Shown: in pieces, positions 1 through 12,238 of the stretch
Position numbering within the stretch: position 1 is the first letter of the stretch
Layout of the letters: every line of letters begins with the position of its first letter
Assembly: GCA_013076295.1 (NCBI GenBank)
Contig: RQOL01000945.1
Span: 58,645 to 122,644 of the forward strand
Direction of reading: 5' to 3'
Length of the DNA: 64,000 nucleotides
Source: Sanderia malayensis
Lineage: Eukaryota > Cnidaria > Scyphozoa > Semaeostomeae > Pelagiidae
Made by a program: the position numbers and the translations under genes
The notes under the pieces: generated by a model
Told to the model about the DNA's origin: nothing
The model's database searches: none
The model's input: only the letters and a program-made list of their open reading frames with translations

Positions 1-660
1 TATGAATACCATAGCAACAGAATGAAGATGGCCTCGTACAATAAAACATAGATAAGTGAAATCGAGGCCTCCTGGAAATGTCACAGAATGCGTAAATATT
101 GTTAGTATGTGGGTAGAAACACCCTGGTAGTGTGATTAATTATGAGAAGAAATGACTACAGAAAGAAAGACTTTTGAAGATAAGCATATATAATGTTGTA
201 CGCTTCACTGGTAGAATATATTCAGGTAAATAGTACATTTATGTTGTAAGATATACAGTTTTTGTTGCAACTATAAAAATTATAAGTTGAAGTCATCTTC
301 TTTCAACCTTTGTTGTATGTCCTTAATATTCTATCATCAATACTGCATTTTCTTCATTCTCTGTGTATTTATCAATGAAGGGTACTACAAAGTATTGAAA
401 TACATTAACAAATATGATTGTACATATGACTGCCTACAAAAACCTAAAAAAAACTGGTGGAACATGCTATTCAATACAACATTAAAAATAGAAGTATAAA
501 TATAATTCTACATCATACCTAAAAATACTATACATGACCATGCAATATTATACTGTATCATAATACTATACTGTATCATACTATATATATATAAAATCAT
601 GCAATACTATCTTTTATGATCCTATATATAATATATATGTTGTATATTATCAAGAAACAT
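1..660. other. AT-rich sequence, no gene seen
   Basis: AT-rich sequence with short TA-rich runs near 560-650. I see no convincing coding segment, RNA gene or repeat boundary. Confidence 0.6.
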
Positions 661-830
661 TGACTGATAGGGCACACTTCGTGTGCTGCATTCGCTTATG
701 CTCATGCCCCTTTGAAACCCACTGACAATGGGTAAGCTCGCTGCGCTCGCCTGTCTATCTATTATCAAGAAACATTGACTGATAGGGTGCACTTCGTGTG
801 CTGCATTTGCTAACGCTCATGCCCATACAT
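661..830 (+). repeat. Hairpin-rich dispersed repeat module, tandem copies
   Basis: Two similar copies of a module about 80-120 bp long, recognisable by the short inverted repeats CACACTTCGTGTG and GTGCACTTCGTGTGC, followed by the phrase GCTCATGCCC. A reversed copy with the same internal order lies at 13800-13960, and a further relative lies at 992-1092. The module therefore forms the outer end of the large inverted repeat that brackets 2.2-13.1 kb. Its function is unknown; it may be part of a transposable element end. Confidence 0.7.
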
Positions 831-991
831 ACATACATACATACATACATACATACATACATACATACATACATACATACATACCGACATACATACATAC
901 ATACATACCGACGTACATACATACCTACATACATACATACATACATACATACATACATACATACATACATACATACATACATACATACATG
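825..991. repeat. (CATA)n microsatellite
   Basis: Nearly pure CATA tetranucleotide repeat with a few CCGA/CCTA interruptions. The open frames through it on both strands are an artefact of the repeat and are not genes. Confidence 0.97.
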
Positions 992-1092
992 AGCCGGGTT
1001 CGGTCGCTTCGCTCCCTCCCCGGAGCCCGTCAAGTAAACAAAGCTTAATCTGGTTGGCGCGCTTCGCGCGCTGCATTCCCTCCCGCTCATGC
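992..1092 (+). repeat. Third copy of the hairpin-rich module
   Basis: This segment begins GAGCCGGGTTCGGTCGC, passes through the inverted repeat GCGCGCTTCGCGCGC and ends in GCTCATGCCC directly before more CATA units. It matches the reverse complement of about 13890-13990, including the AAGCTTAAT-TGGTTGGCGC phrase. Confidence 0.65.
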
Positions 1093-1475
1093 CCATACAT
1101 ACATACATACATACATACCTACCTACATACTATACCTACATACTATACCAACATACTATACCTACTATACAGACATACTATACCTACTATACCTACTATA
1201 AAATCATACTATACCAACATACTATACCAACATACTATACCTACTATAAAACATACTATACCTACTATAAAAACATACTATACCTACTATTAAAACATAC
1301 TACACATACTATACCTACAATACAAACATACTATACTTACTATAAAACATACTCTACATACTATACCTACTATAAAAACATACGATACCTACTATAGCTA
1401 CTTTACAAACATATTATACCTACTATACCTACTAAACAAACATACTATACCTACCATACAAACATACAAACACTT
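1093..1475. repeat. Degenerate CATACTATACCTA satellite
   Basis: After a short CATA run, the sequence becomes an irregular array built from ACATACTATACCT and ACTATAAAA words with variable spacing. It looks like a microsatellite expanded next to the module above. The ORFs through it are low-complexity artefacts. Confidence 0.9.
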
Positions 1476-1524
1476 TGCGAAAGTTTAAATGAGGAAAGTC
1501 GTGCAATTAGCGCCTGAAAAATTC

Positions 1525-2232
1525 ATAACTTTGACTTTGTTTTCATTGGGCCTAAGCGTTGCAAGCATGCCGAAGCAACGCTTACTACAAAAACAACAAC
1601 TATTTCAACTTAAAATACAAAAAAGCTATCACCTGTGTTTTCTTTTGTCTTCTGCAACTCTCTAGGGTCTTTGAAACAAATAGCAGTTTTTTGCAAAGAT
1701 AATTCAGGTGGTAAAACACTTTGAAAAGCCCCATTGTTGCCAAAACAAAAACACGCGTCCTCTTCTCCAAAAGTACCTGCTGTTCAACCCGAGGGCAAAT
1801 TTGCATGATAACGAAATACGCGTGACAGTTCACGTGAAGTCGCGAAAGAGCCAATCAAATTACAGCAAAAGGCGAAACGGGTCACGTGAAGAGCGAATAC
1901 TCTGTTCGAAACTGGAGTTCGGGACGCGAATTTGGAAGTTTCGCCAGCGTAAACCGTAGTTTTTTCGTGAGAGCACAATTAGCAGAATAATTAGTGGAAT
2001 AATTCAAAATTTCAGGAGAAAATCGAAAAACAAAATCCATTACCCTGGTTAAATTAATAAAGTAAACATTCAGTGTGAATTTCAGTGCCATATATCCACA
2101 TACAAAAAAGCCTTTGTGATTACACGGTTCGCCGTTTCGGCCCATTGTTTTTGGGCGTTCGACCTATTGTTTTGGGTCGAATCTATTGTTTTTGGCAAGG
2201 AAAATGGGTCATCACGTGACTCCGCAGAATAT
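1525..2232 (+). repeat. Left arm of a long diverged inverted repeat
   Basis: Reads collinearly with the reverse complement of 13141-13740. Shared landmarks include GGCCTAAGCGT, ATGCCGAAGCAAC, AAAGATAATTCAGGT, CTCCAAAAGTACCTGCTG and GCATGATAACGAAA. It ends at the same phrase, TCATCACGTGACTCCGCAG, followed by AAT. The arms differ by many substitutions and indels. A conserved TATAT tract follows the arm. It may be the long terminal inverted repeat of a large DNA element, or a dispersed repeat present twice by chance. Confidence 0.75.
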
Positions 2233-3279
2233 ATATATTAGACATTTATATACAGATAAATTAATTCAAATTTGAAATCCAGGTAAGCTTTTGATTTTGT
2301 AATTTGTAATAACTCCTGAGGGCTTATGGTATGTTTTCGACAAATTCTAATCTATTTTCTCCGGCTAACTTTATTTCTTTACATTCTAATTTCCATTTCT
2401 TGTCCATTTAGCTTACATAATTGTTGTTCTTCATTAAATTTATGAAAAGAACACTAATGAAAAATTAAATAAAGTGAATTACAAATAAACCAATAACAAA
2501 AGAAGTCAGAAACAGTGAAAAGTACAATGGCACAAACAAAGGCACAAGGGACATAATCTGAAATGCATGAGTGAACCGATGACAAAATACCGAATTAACC
2601 CTGCGAATGTTTTCTGAATTGCTATGTTTATGTCCTAATGTTTTGGGGCGAGAACCAAAAAAAGCTTTTTATTAAAAAGTAAAATCACGACAATGAAATA
2701 GTATGCTACCTACCTTGCAAAAACGACATGTTACAAGAATATTACAACATCTGCTTTAAAAAGGCTGTTCCATTGCTAATTTCCACCACCTGCTAACATA
2801 TCAAAAGCCACAAAACTGTAATGCCAACTCATTTGATAAATTGCTGAGAGGAATAGAAGTTGAATTGCATTTATATGGAAAAAAGCTTAGGGGACATTTT
2901 TCAATGCTATCAATAGTAAACAAAAGAACAATCGTGTTCCTGCAATCGTGTGCTGGAAATTTATTAGTATTGAAAAAGTTGCAAGAGCTTGTGCTTCAAA
3001 GAATAGACAACTAATACAAGCAACGGATATCCCCCAGAACAGCTCTATGTTCATGGATAAGTGCAAATTAAAACAATTCATACAGACACAATTACAAAAG
3101 CAGATTTTTATACAACATACTATGTGGTGCCTGTTGCATAACGTCGGTTGATGTAAGCCGCTTACAATAAAATAATATCAATTAAATGTAAAGAAAGAGA
3201 AAGCATTACAAAACCATGAAATACTTATAAAAATTGAGTACAAAATATAATTTACTATTATTAGATCGCAATATTGTGA
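2233..3279. other. No gene recognised
   Basis: AT-rich sequence just inside the left inverted arm. I see only short random frames and no clear splice-bounded coding segment, so it could be 3' flank of the minus-strand gene that ends at about 3280. Confidence 0.5.
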
Positions 3280-6200
3280 TTAGGAATAAGCAATTTTGGT
3301 GTTGCATGAGCTTGTCCACAACAAAACAAATGACATATTATTTATATGCCGGATTATGGAGCCAAACATCATGATCAGGGAAGTTGGGTGCAAGGAATCT
3401 TCTTGCGCCCGCTCTGCAGAAAGTCGATTCAGGCCAGTTGCTTTTATTATAAGATACATCATTGCCTATATAACAAACAAAGTTATAGCATCATTTAGCA
3501 TAAGTAAAAAACCTCCAAAGCACTTCTAGTTTCATTCTACAAGAAAACCCAATTGTAATCCATCCCTTAACAAGAAAGAAGTTAAACTTCAACACATAGT
3601 TCTAGTTAATTCACAAACGTCATATGCCAGTAGTGTAACGATTAGCCTGATAATGTAAAATTAAGTGAAGAATGAAATACCTCTCTGATAACAACATCAC
3701 AAAAGAAACTAGCGATGTAACAGTTGTCAACAGGAACTTCAATTAAACCCTTCTCTATCCATTCTTCAATGCATTCGTTTAAATTGGAGTTCTGAAAAAA
3801 TAACTTACTTATCAAATATAGATTTTACGGCAGAGACAATCTGTGAAATTCGAAAAATTAAACAAGGCAAATCAATAATGACAACACTCACTACATCCAT
3901 GGAGATTTCAGCACAAAAACAGTTCAATTCGTCTAGTATTCTTGAGTTCTTTACGTGTCTGCAGGTTGGTACAGTGCCACAAAATAATCCCTCCACCAAT
4001 CTCTTTAGCACGCCAAAAAGTACAACAAAGCAAAGTGAATAATCAAATAAACCTTACAAATGACTAATATTTAACAAAAAAGGCAACCACGTGTGAGGTA
4101 AGTGTGTCAATCGATGTATATAATATAATGTATATAATGTATATAATCGATGACAATATTTGTAATAACCTTTAGGTAACATTTATGAGCATCAAATAGC
4201 AGCAAAAATTCTGATAGGTTTCTGAAGACGTGTAACCTGCGGAGATAGATAAAATATAGAATAAATTGAGTATTTGTTCTTGTAAGTATTTGTTCACGCA
4301 ACTATAGTTAATGTAATTGTAAAAGTCTTATTTGAAAGGCTTCTTAATGCAGAAAAACGTGCAAGCTTCTACCTTTCGCTACTTTCTTGAATCGTATTAC
4401 ACCCACAGTTATTGATAGCTGGAGATTTTCCTACACAGGTCGCATGGTAACTATAAAGACAATTCTTACAGTTCACCATAGGAACATCTTCTTTTGGGGT
4501 CAGGCACCTCACACCTGCATTGCACCTTTGTCTTGAATCCAGAGGACATTCGTTTGTTAAATTAACCAACGCCATGACTTTGCAAAGCTGGCCTTCACCT
4601 ACAACTACCCTATTTATAACTGGGTCAGACTCGGAACTTTCAAATTTCACCGGTTGGTTACAATCTGTGAAATAGACTTTGAAAGTCCTTCCCAGCAACC
4701 TTGAAAGGCTTCCCAACTCAATGGAAGAACGGGTCTTTGAGTAGATACTAGCTGAAAGACAAATTATACAATTCATTTCAACGAAATCTTGCGTCCTACA
4801 GTGAAAACACCGTCACTAGCATCACTATACCATTAGGGAAAGATTCGAATACAGTCCCTCCACTATCCTGAATGGATGACAAGCAAACCAAATAATTACG
4901 AAATATTTGCAGATCTTTGTTAGCTTAGTATACAAGTGATGAGCATATAGTTACGTATGACTGCACTTAGATCCTATGCGGCATGTTTCACCCACCTTCC
5001 AACTCATTACGCTGTAAAATATTCATCACCTTTTCTTGAAACACATCCAGCCAAGCAATACTTGTCTAAAGAAAAAAAATGAATGCCACAGAAATCTTCT
5101 ACATTTTGGTTTTAATTATCAAAGCACCTATGTTATGCATCTATGCAGGTATTGACAATCAGAAAGACTTACTGTATATTTATAGTATAAAGTAAGTCTG
5201 TATGATAATCTTCAACATACCTCTGCTGGTTCATAAATGGACGGCGCAGTTATTGCATTGACAAGAGATCCAATTTTCAAGAGTGCAAAATATTTTTCGT
5301 CTTCATACAGAATCCTTGCAACTGATCTAAATAGACTATCTGGACCATCTTCCACAAACACTGGTTCGAGACTCGTGATTGAATTAGGTATGCAATGTCT
5401 AGACCTGTATTAATAATAAAGTTACAAATTGATTTATGAGCCAAGCCAGCAATGCATTAAACATGTGTGTAGCTATTATCTGTATTATATTGCATTATAT
5501 TGCACCTTTGTAAAACAGAAACTCTTATGTTCTAAAAATTATATGTTCTGAAACTAAGAAGTAAGAAAGTGCACGCAGAATGCACCAGTGACATTCTTTT
5601 TGAGCGCCATTTCATGTGCTGCTTTAGTTTGTAGACGCAAGTCGATGTGAATCTACAACAATCTTTGTCAATGGAAGATAAATAATGGGTACCTTCAAAT
5701 GCTAAAATGTATTGAAAAATCACGCCTTACCATAATTGTATATGCCTTGTCATTATTGGGCATTTGAAACGAGGTAATGCAGCTTGAAGTGCATTTACAA
5801 CACAAGGCAGCAATGACTGTGCAACTCGCTCAATGAGACACCATTCCATTTTTGACATGTTGGACAGCATACTCATATCATTTACTGCAATTACCTGTTA
5901 TAAAAAAGCAACTTATAATAGTGAAATTCAAATAGGCAGGAAATACATAAACAATCGTTAACATACTGAAGGGAGGCGAGGGGTAAACCTTGTAAGACAT
6001 GAAACCAGTTAATCAGATGACCTTAAAATGTCAAGATTGCAATCTGATATTGCAGAAGATCAGAAGGCATTCAAAAAGCCATCACATGAAACCCATAAAA
6101 CCAATTCAAGTATGAAAAAACATTAAACAAAGATGATGATCATAGTGATCATAAAAATGTTATATCTGCCTTAACATGCAGTTACTTACAGGTTTTATTA

Positions 6201-8248
6201 AGTCACAAATTCCTTCCAGTTCTGATGATTCTTCAATTGCCTCTGGCATATCATCCTCGTGTTCAATATCACTTGCTGCAGTCTCCATACTTACAATGTC
6301 TTCTACTGAGCAATGACCATCAATATATGACTCTATAATCATATTCAATTCTGCAAGTTTTGGACGGTTTACACTACGGTTGTTCTTTGGGGAAACAAAC
6401 GAAACATCACAAGGCCACCACAATGGTTTTTTGGAATCATCTCCCCAACACGCCTTTATCTTGCCTGAAAAGAATAAATAAATATTGAACAAGTACCTGC
6501 ATTCTCTCTGGATACTGTTTTCACACAAGCAAACAGTTAGTTACCTTTTTGAGTAATTATTTCTAGTACAAGATTGCGGTTAAATGGAACATTCTGACAT
6601 TTCCAGTCCATTGGGATTTCAATCAAATCATTTGCCAAATCTAAAAGAACAGTAGCCACAATTTATTAGCAACATATTTCTCTCAAAGTATTTTGATCTT
6701 GTAAGTGAATACCCCTTGGGATGTGTGATATAACAACATAAAATATCTGTTGAATGTTATTTAAAGTTCAATGAAAATAATGTTGAACACCAGACAAGAA
6801 GGATATTGGAGTTTGTTCCATTTCATAAATGAACCTACATTACCTACACCCGTGACTGATACATTTAAACCTCAAGATAGTATAAAAATGCATTTTCAAC
6901 TGAATAATATAAAAGCTATATTCTAACCATCTTCTTTACTACTTTGAATATACTTGGATATAAGTTGTTGAAATGCAGCATTTTTGGCCAATGGACGTAA
7001 TCCAGGAGAAGCTACAAAACATCAACAAATAAAAGATTTTTTCTACTAAAAATAACTTGTTTTACCTTTTACAACCCGAAGCACAAGGACAGTAATTCAA
7101 TAACACTTTGTAATAAGCATACTTATGAAGTATATTCGACCACTTGCATATACAAAACAAGCTATGGGTGCTTTAGTTTTTTTATGCCATTCAGCAACCT
7201 AAACAATTGGATTCAGAAAAAGTATTAACAAAATTCACTCTGATAGATGATGTACAAACATAACTAAACCAGTGGCAAATAAAGCAACTGGCTGGTATGG
7301 GATGTCATGATATAAAATACAAGCAATAAAATGAAATTTACTTTCACTCTTAACTGGTGAATATTATCTCGATCATATCTCTGTCTCTTTCTTTGATTTG
7401 TCACAAACCTTACCTGAAAACATCCATAGAATTTGCAAACATAGAAAAAACAATCATTTCATGTCCCTTTCAATTCAAGTAATTCCATTTTTAAAGCTTT
7501 TAATGATAAATTCTAACAATTTTGTTGCTTGAAATACTAAAAAATAACCGAAGGCTTTCAAGCCAGTTACCCTTGCTTATTTACTTTCATTGATGATACT
7601 AAGTAATCATACTAAGATATTAATTACTTTCGGTCACATGTTATAAGCACCCACCTATTATCTTGGGTTAGTTGTTAGTTGTCAATTGCTAACAACTAAC
7701 AACTAACCAAATTGTGCATAATACCCATTATTAGGTCTTTGTACAGTATCCAATAGATAGATAGATAGCTAATAAATGTTTTCTATAGGTATTTTTGTAA
7801 ACTGACTAAATGACCATCTCAATTTATTATGGATTTATTTAATTAATTGGGCAAGACTAGATAGTAGAGCATCCTCAGAAGAAGACTCCAAAGATGATAC
7901 GAGTCTAATTACTGTAATCGGGCACCTAATGACCGTTCTTTAGGTAAATTACTTTACTTAAGGTAAGTAAATACTTAAAACATCTATAAAAATACATACA
8001 GATTTTTTCCATGTTCTTCGGGGGTGTTTAGGACGATACTTTGAGCCAGTTGGCATTTGCATTGATCGAGAGAACGATGCAGTGGATACTAGTGGTTCTA
8101 TGGGGGTTGCAATATTCGCAGAATGATTTTCAACCTCAGAAGCACCCTCTTCGTTACTTTCATGCCGAATTTCTCTATCCATGGAACTACCAAAATCTTG
8201 TTCTTCCCCCATCGACGACGAGTCGATACGAATTTCCAGCTCATCCAT
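3280..8248 (-). CDS. Fifteen-exon gene with OTU-like segment, unknown function
   Basis: My exon model on the minus strand is: 8248-8000 (ATG), 7413-7342, 7198-7123, 7011-6928, 6640-6545, 6464-6190, 5894-5731, 5404-5221, 5065-4996, 4867-4831, 4751-4373, 4236-4170, 4002-3895, 3791-3681 and 3465-3280 (stop). Nearly every junction has GT/AG sites and keeps reading phase, giving about 718 residues. The exception is the join between the exons at 5065-4996 and 4867-4831, where phase does not match. Recognisable pieces are a basic start of the second exon (VRFVTNQRKRQRYDRD), WWPCDVSFVSPKN in the exon at 6464, an OTU-like stretch (VFVEDGPDSLFRSVARIL) and a Cys-rich C-terminal region (CKNCLYSYHATC). 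In OTU-like proteins of this layout the S in DGPDSLF would be the nucleophilic Cys, so catalysis is doubtful. It resembles transposon-borne OTU/vertnin-like proteins rather than a housekeeping gene. The last exon is the least certain. Confidence 0.68.
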
Positions 8249-8540
8249 AATTTATCTGAATCTACCAATATGAACTACCAACTATACTAACTATCCTACC
8301 AATTATTGAACAACTAATATTAAACAACAACTTACTAATTTACGTTGCCGTATATAATAACGGTACTGGAACAATTAGCCAAAAGAAGAATCTATGTATA
8401 TGAACAGCTGCGTCCACCATTAACTAACTTTTCAACCGTGCTCCTTTGCAGAAACTGCCTAAAACATGCTTGCAATCATCCATGGTCCGGTATTGATAAA
8501 ACCAATGAAGAAAAGCCATGGTCCAAGACGAAATTTTCAC

Positions 8541-8867
8541 CTACATTATACCTCCTGCTAGCGCGGACTCTATTGGAATGTGATCACTGTTAAGTGTGCA
8601 AAAGAAATTTCTTCTTACACCTGTCGGTTTTTCGGCCTGTTCTGTATGCTCTGGATTTATTAGAATCACGTTTAAGAGTGCCATATTATCAGTCGGTCCA
8701 TCGCTAGTATCTTGCGGACTTTCATCTTCAGTTTCATTGATTTTAGTGGATGACAGGCAAGGTTTGCTGTTGGTTGCTTGAAATTCCTTTTTTACGTCTC
8801 TGAGGCTTAAGTCACAAAACATGTCATCTTCTACATCTTCGTCATCATCAATAACAATGCAATCCAC
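8541..8867 (-). CDS. Acidic hypothetical protein, terminal exon
   Basis: This open frame begins directly after an acceptor-like TTTTTAG at about 8868-8874 and ends at a stop at 8541. It has no ATG at its start, so I read it as a last exon. It opens with an acidic run (VIDDDEDVEDDMFCD) followed by a Ser/Thr-rich stretch. No domain is recognised. A possible upstream exon with good-looking content lies at about 9715-9768 (ends CCACGAAAA before GTAATT), but its phase does not join cleanly. It lies upstream of the 15-exon gene on the same strand. Confidence 0.35.
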   Translation of the reverse strand: MDCIVIDDDEDVEDDMFCDLSLRDVKKEFQATNSKPCLSSTKINETEDESPQDTSDGPTDNMALLNVILINPEHTEQAEKPTGVRRNFFCTLNSDHIPIESALAGGIM

Positions 8868-10240
8868 TAAAAACAGAAAAAATTATAGGCAATCATTTAG
8901 AGTAGAAAAAATATATCTAGGACCTAATGGAAACAGGGCTAAACTTCTTAGTTCCTACAGGGGGTGAGAATGCGGATGATGATAACCAATAACCAAGATT
9001 TTACCTTTATCCAAACGTACACAGTACCTACATGCATTCTTTATTTAAAAATGCAGGTTAATGATGTGGCAGCCTCAAGTTATCTTTTTCGTACTTATTT
9101 GAAAAAACTACCCCAAAGCCATGGAGACTGTGCAAATATCTCATTGTTCAAAGTTTTTACAAGGAAATGCCTTTATTCCAATTCTTGTTCTTTCTGCTAA
9201 ATACTCAAAAAACCAAGACTAAAACGTGGAAATGGATCTTACAATATAACAAGTAAATCCTGACTTATATTGACCCATTGACCCATAATACATGTGAAAA
9301 TTCACAAAATATGACCCACGAATCGGGCAGAATATAGCAATCTAACCCATAACACTTTATAATCGGCTGCAGCAGGTGAGATGTCAGAAGTAAGACATTG
9401 ATTTTTCTTTTTACAATCAAATGTTGTTATCTTGGTACTTTTTGCATTTTTACTGTTTGTTGGCCTGATAGTTGACAGGACAAGATTTTTAGAATAAAAT
9501 CGAAATTTTTATAAAAAAATCTGTGTCCACGCCACCCCCTTGGTTGGCTTGCGTCCCTTGGTGGATGAACGTTTTTGTGAAAAAATTGATTTGTCTTCCC
9601 TAACATAAAAAAATTGTAAAACTGCATTTTTATTACTTTTAACACGTGAAGACAGTATCATTATCAACTAAGTTACAAAAAGCAACAAAAAAATTAATCT
9701 TATCAATTACTTTTCGTGGCAATGTATCAGATGATGATGTTTCATCAGCATCCCCCATTCCAAAATCCAGCTATGAAACGTAAATGTCAATAAGAAATGT
9801 CAAATACAAATGACAACATTCAGACACATCAAATATAGAGAAACAAGCACGCTAAACACCCCCTTCTCCATATTTTTTCGAAGCACTCATTTCAAAACAT
9901 ATCGTTTTAATCAAATGCTAGATGCTTTATTCCTGGCTACATCACAGCAGCACTCATTTTAACAATGTTAACAGCTAGTACAATAACAATAGTAATAGAA
10001 TACAATGTTGAGAGCAATTACTCATTAAACAGATAAATTCTAATGTAGACGTTGGCAACATTTTGTCTATTCCCAAATACTTTATTTAAAAGAAGCTTTT
10101 AAAGCTGAGATAACAAGGCTTAAGGAGGTGTGTCTCTATCCTTGAGTAATGTATTTTGTTTTAACTTGTTTCATCAACACATAATATAGTGTTGATGAAA
10201 TGAAAAAAAAAAAGAAAATACTACAAATACTACAAATACT
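8868..10240. other. Probable introns and spacer, little recognised
   Basis: Mostly AT-rich. The only coding-like patch is at about 9715-9768 on the minus strand (acidic, Ser-rich). A segment at 9120-9200 resembles the repeated block near 10620 and 12170. No other gene is supported. Confidence 0.45.
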
Positions 10241-10516
10241 TTACTCGTCCTTGTTCTTTTCTTTTTCATTCAGAATTACATATAAGTCAATAAGCAACTT
10301 GCCCCTGGATTGAATGAATGCCCTGGATCTAGGGTATTTTTTCTTCAAAAAAGCCAATGACTTTCTGGGAATGCTTTCCTGGCTTTCTTTTGCAAGGAGC
10401 ATGCAAATAAACAGGTAGCTATCCTTGACTTTATCTTTAACTTTTATAAATAACGCTAAGATGAGAGCAAGTGGAGTCCGGCCGTTTTGATTGCTGGGTT
10501 CAGATGGTTCCAGGTT
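10241..10516 (-). CDS. Ankyrin-like terminal exon, orphan
   Basis: An uninterrupted minus-strand frame of about 91 codons ends with TAA at 10241-10243. It contains QNGRTPLALILALF, which looks like the start of an ankyrin repeat, then a Lys/Ser-rich tail (KKKYPRSRAFIQSRGK) and a highly charged end. It has no ATG near the start and an AG precedes it, so it is likely the last exon of a larger gene whose other exons I cannot find. The ankyrin assignment rests on one short motif and is tentative. Confidence 0.4.
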   Translation of the reverse strand, partial: NLEPSEPSNQNGRTPLALILALFIKVKDKVKDSYLFICMLLAKESQESIPRKSLAFLKKKYPRSRAFIQSRGKLLIDLYVILNEKEKNKDE

Positions 10517-10527
10517 TAACCTTTATG

Positions 10528-10860
10528 CATTACGAAAATTGTTAATACTTAAAGTAGAGTGTCCAAAACAAGATCCAGTATGCTTCTCAGTGTGGTGGAT
10601 TGAAATATGAAATTAGATTGCAAATATATCATTGTTAAAATTTTTGGAAGCAAATACCTCTATTCCCATTCTTTGTTTTTCTGCGAAAAAGGATATGTAT
10701 TTAATAATTTATTCATATGATATATTTTGTTCAAGGGAAAACTATGTTAATAGAAATGTAGATAATGTTGTTGTGCATCTTTTGATGTATAATGTGGTCT
10801 GGTTGGTGCAATAGGAGAGGAAGGTAAAATAAAAATACCCCGAAACATAAGGTAGATTTT
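10528..10860. repeat. Duplicated blocks, copy 1
   Basis: Contains two blocks that recur at 11885-12190 in the opposite order. One begins AAAATTGTTAATACTTAAAG. The other carries TATTTTGTTCAAGG and GTAATGTTGTTGTGCATC-like wording. Each pair is clearly similar but diverged. This indicates a local duplication with rearrangement inside the bracketed 11-kb unit. Confidence 0.6.
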
Positions 10861-11118
10861 CTGCCATTCGGTGCTTAACCCTTTCCGTCCCAGTAAGGTC
10901 CCAGATGAAAAAATTTTGCAAAAAAATGAATTTGTTTAGAATTCGTTACAAAATTGCACAGTGGACAATGTTTATGTGTAGAACTCGAAAATCAAGTTTG
11001 TTTTTGAAAATTCTGAAGGTAAGGGGGTCAAAATTTGAGGTACAGAAGCGCCATTTTATAGCTGAAGAAACAGATTTCAGGCTCAGGCAAATTTAAGTTC
11101 GAAAATAGAATTCATTTA

Positions 11119-11685
11119 GGCCCCGCTTACACGAGATCGGTTCACTTTTGATCCGTATCAAAATTGATACGGATAGGTTGCGTTTAAACGGAGCCACACT
11201 ACTTGTGTTGCTGATGGGCTTTCCATTTACCCAAATGCGGATTCACATGAAATAGAGGTGAAAAAAACGAAGTGAGGCTGAAAATCCAAACAAGAATAAG
11301 TGCACAGATAATAATTGCTGCTGTTCAATCTCAAATAAATTGTCACAGTGTACTGCTAACATGGAATTCAGTTGTGCTAAAGCAACTAGACTATTTATAC
11401 TCGACATTAGCCACGATATTATTCTCAGCTTCGTTTTATCCATGTTTATTTCGATTTGACACAAAAGAACTCTTCAATCGTCCAGTCTTCTTAGTTGAAT
11501 GGCGCCAAACTTACCCTTGGCCTCGGACAAGTTAAAAATCAGAATTGATCGCTAGAAGGATCAGAATTGATCTGTCTATCCGTATCTATTTTGATGTGGA
11601 TTGCTTGATCTCGTGTAAACGGGAGGCGTATCCGTATCAATTTTGTTTCGGATTCAAATGGATCCGGCCTCGTGTAAAGGGGGCC
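11119..11685. mobile_element. TTA-flanked MITE with GGCCCC termini
   Basis: A 567-bp element starting GGCCCCGCTTACACGAG and ending with the imperfect inverted form (CTCGTGTAAAGGGGGCC). TTA lies on both sides (11116-11118 and 11686-11688). The subterminal regions are rich in GGATCC/ATCCGTATCAA words in both orientations. It has no coding capacity. A TTA target duplication fits PIF/Harbinger-type non-autonomous elements, but the family is not proven. Confidence 0.72.
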
Positions 11686-11884
11686 TTAAATTTCCGTGTT
11701 CAATGAATTTGTCAATATGCACATGATACTCAATACGTTGCTATTTGCTGTTTAGGTTGTTGCAGCACTCAACACGTGGAATAAATGTTGGCGAGTGGCT
11801 GCTTGGGCCTGTGCTCTTGAAAGTTTTGTTTACTAGTTTAACCGTTTAAATAATTAACTAACATGGAAAACGATATTTAATAAG

Positions 11885-12190
11885 TTATTGATATGAAATA
11901 TTTTGTTCAAGGAAAGACTATAGTAATAGAAATATAGGTAATGTTGTTGTGCATCTTTTGATATATGGTGTGGTGTTGTTGGTTCACCAGGAGAGAAAGG
12001 AAAAATAAAGATATCCTGAAATATAATAAGTTAGATAAGTTAGAATTTCCATCACAAGGAGCTTAATTTAAGATTTGTAAAATTGTTAATACTAACAGTA
12101 CAGCGTCCAAAATAGTATCCAATATGGTTCTCTGTTTGGTTGATTCAAATTTAAATTGGATTCCGAATATTTTGTTTGTAAAAATTTTCA
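11885..12190. repeat. Duplicated blocks, copy 2 (order reversed)
   Basis: The same two blocks as at 10528-10860. Here the TTTTGTTCAAGG block comes first (11885-12045) and the AAAATTGTTAATACTA block second (12070-12190). The second block runs directly into the intron end of the ECCEWL-family pseudogene. Confidence 0.6.
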
Positions 12191-12238
12191 TTGTCATTTT
12201 TGTTCTATCAATATATTCTCAAATTTTTTCTTTTCAGA

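Noticed and set aside
755..1397. Several open frames of 60-117 codons through the CATA and CATACTATACC repeats
   Set aside because: They are periodic-repeat artefacts (MYVCMYVC or HTYIHTYI patterns) on both strands and in several frames.
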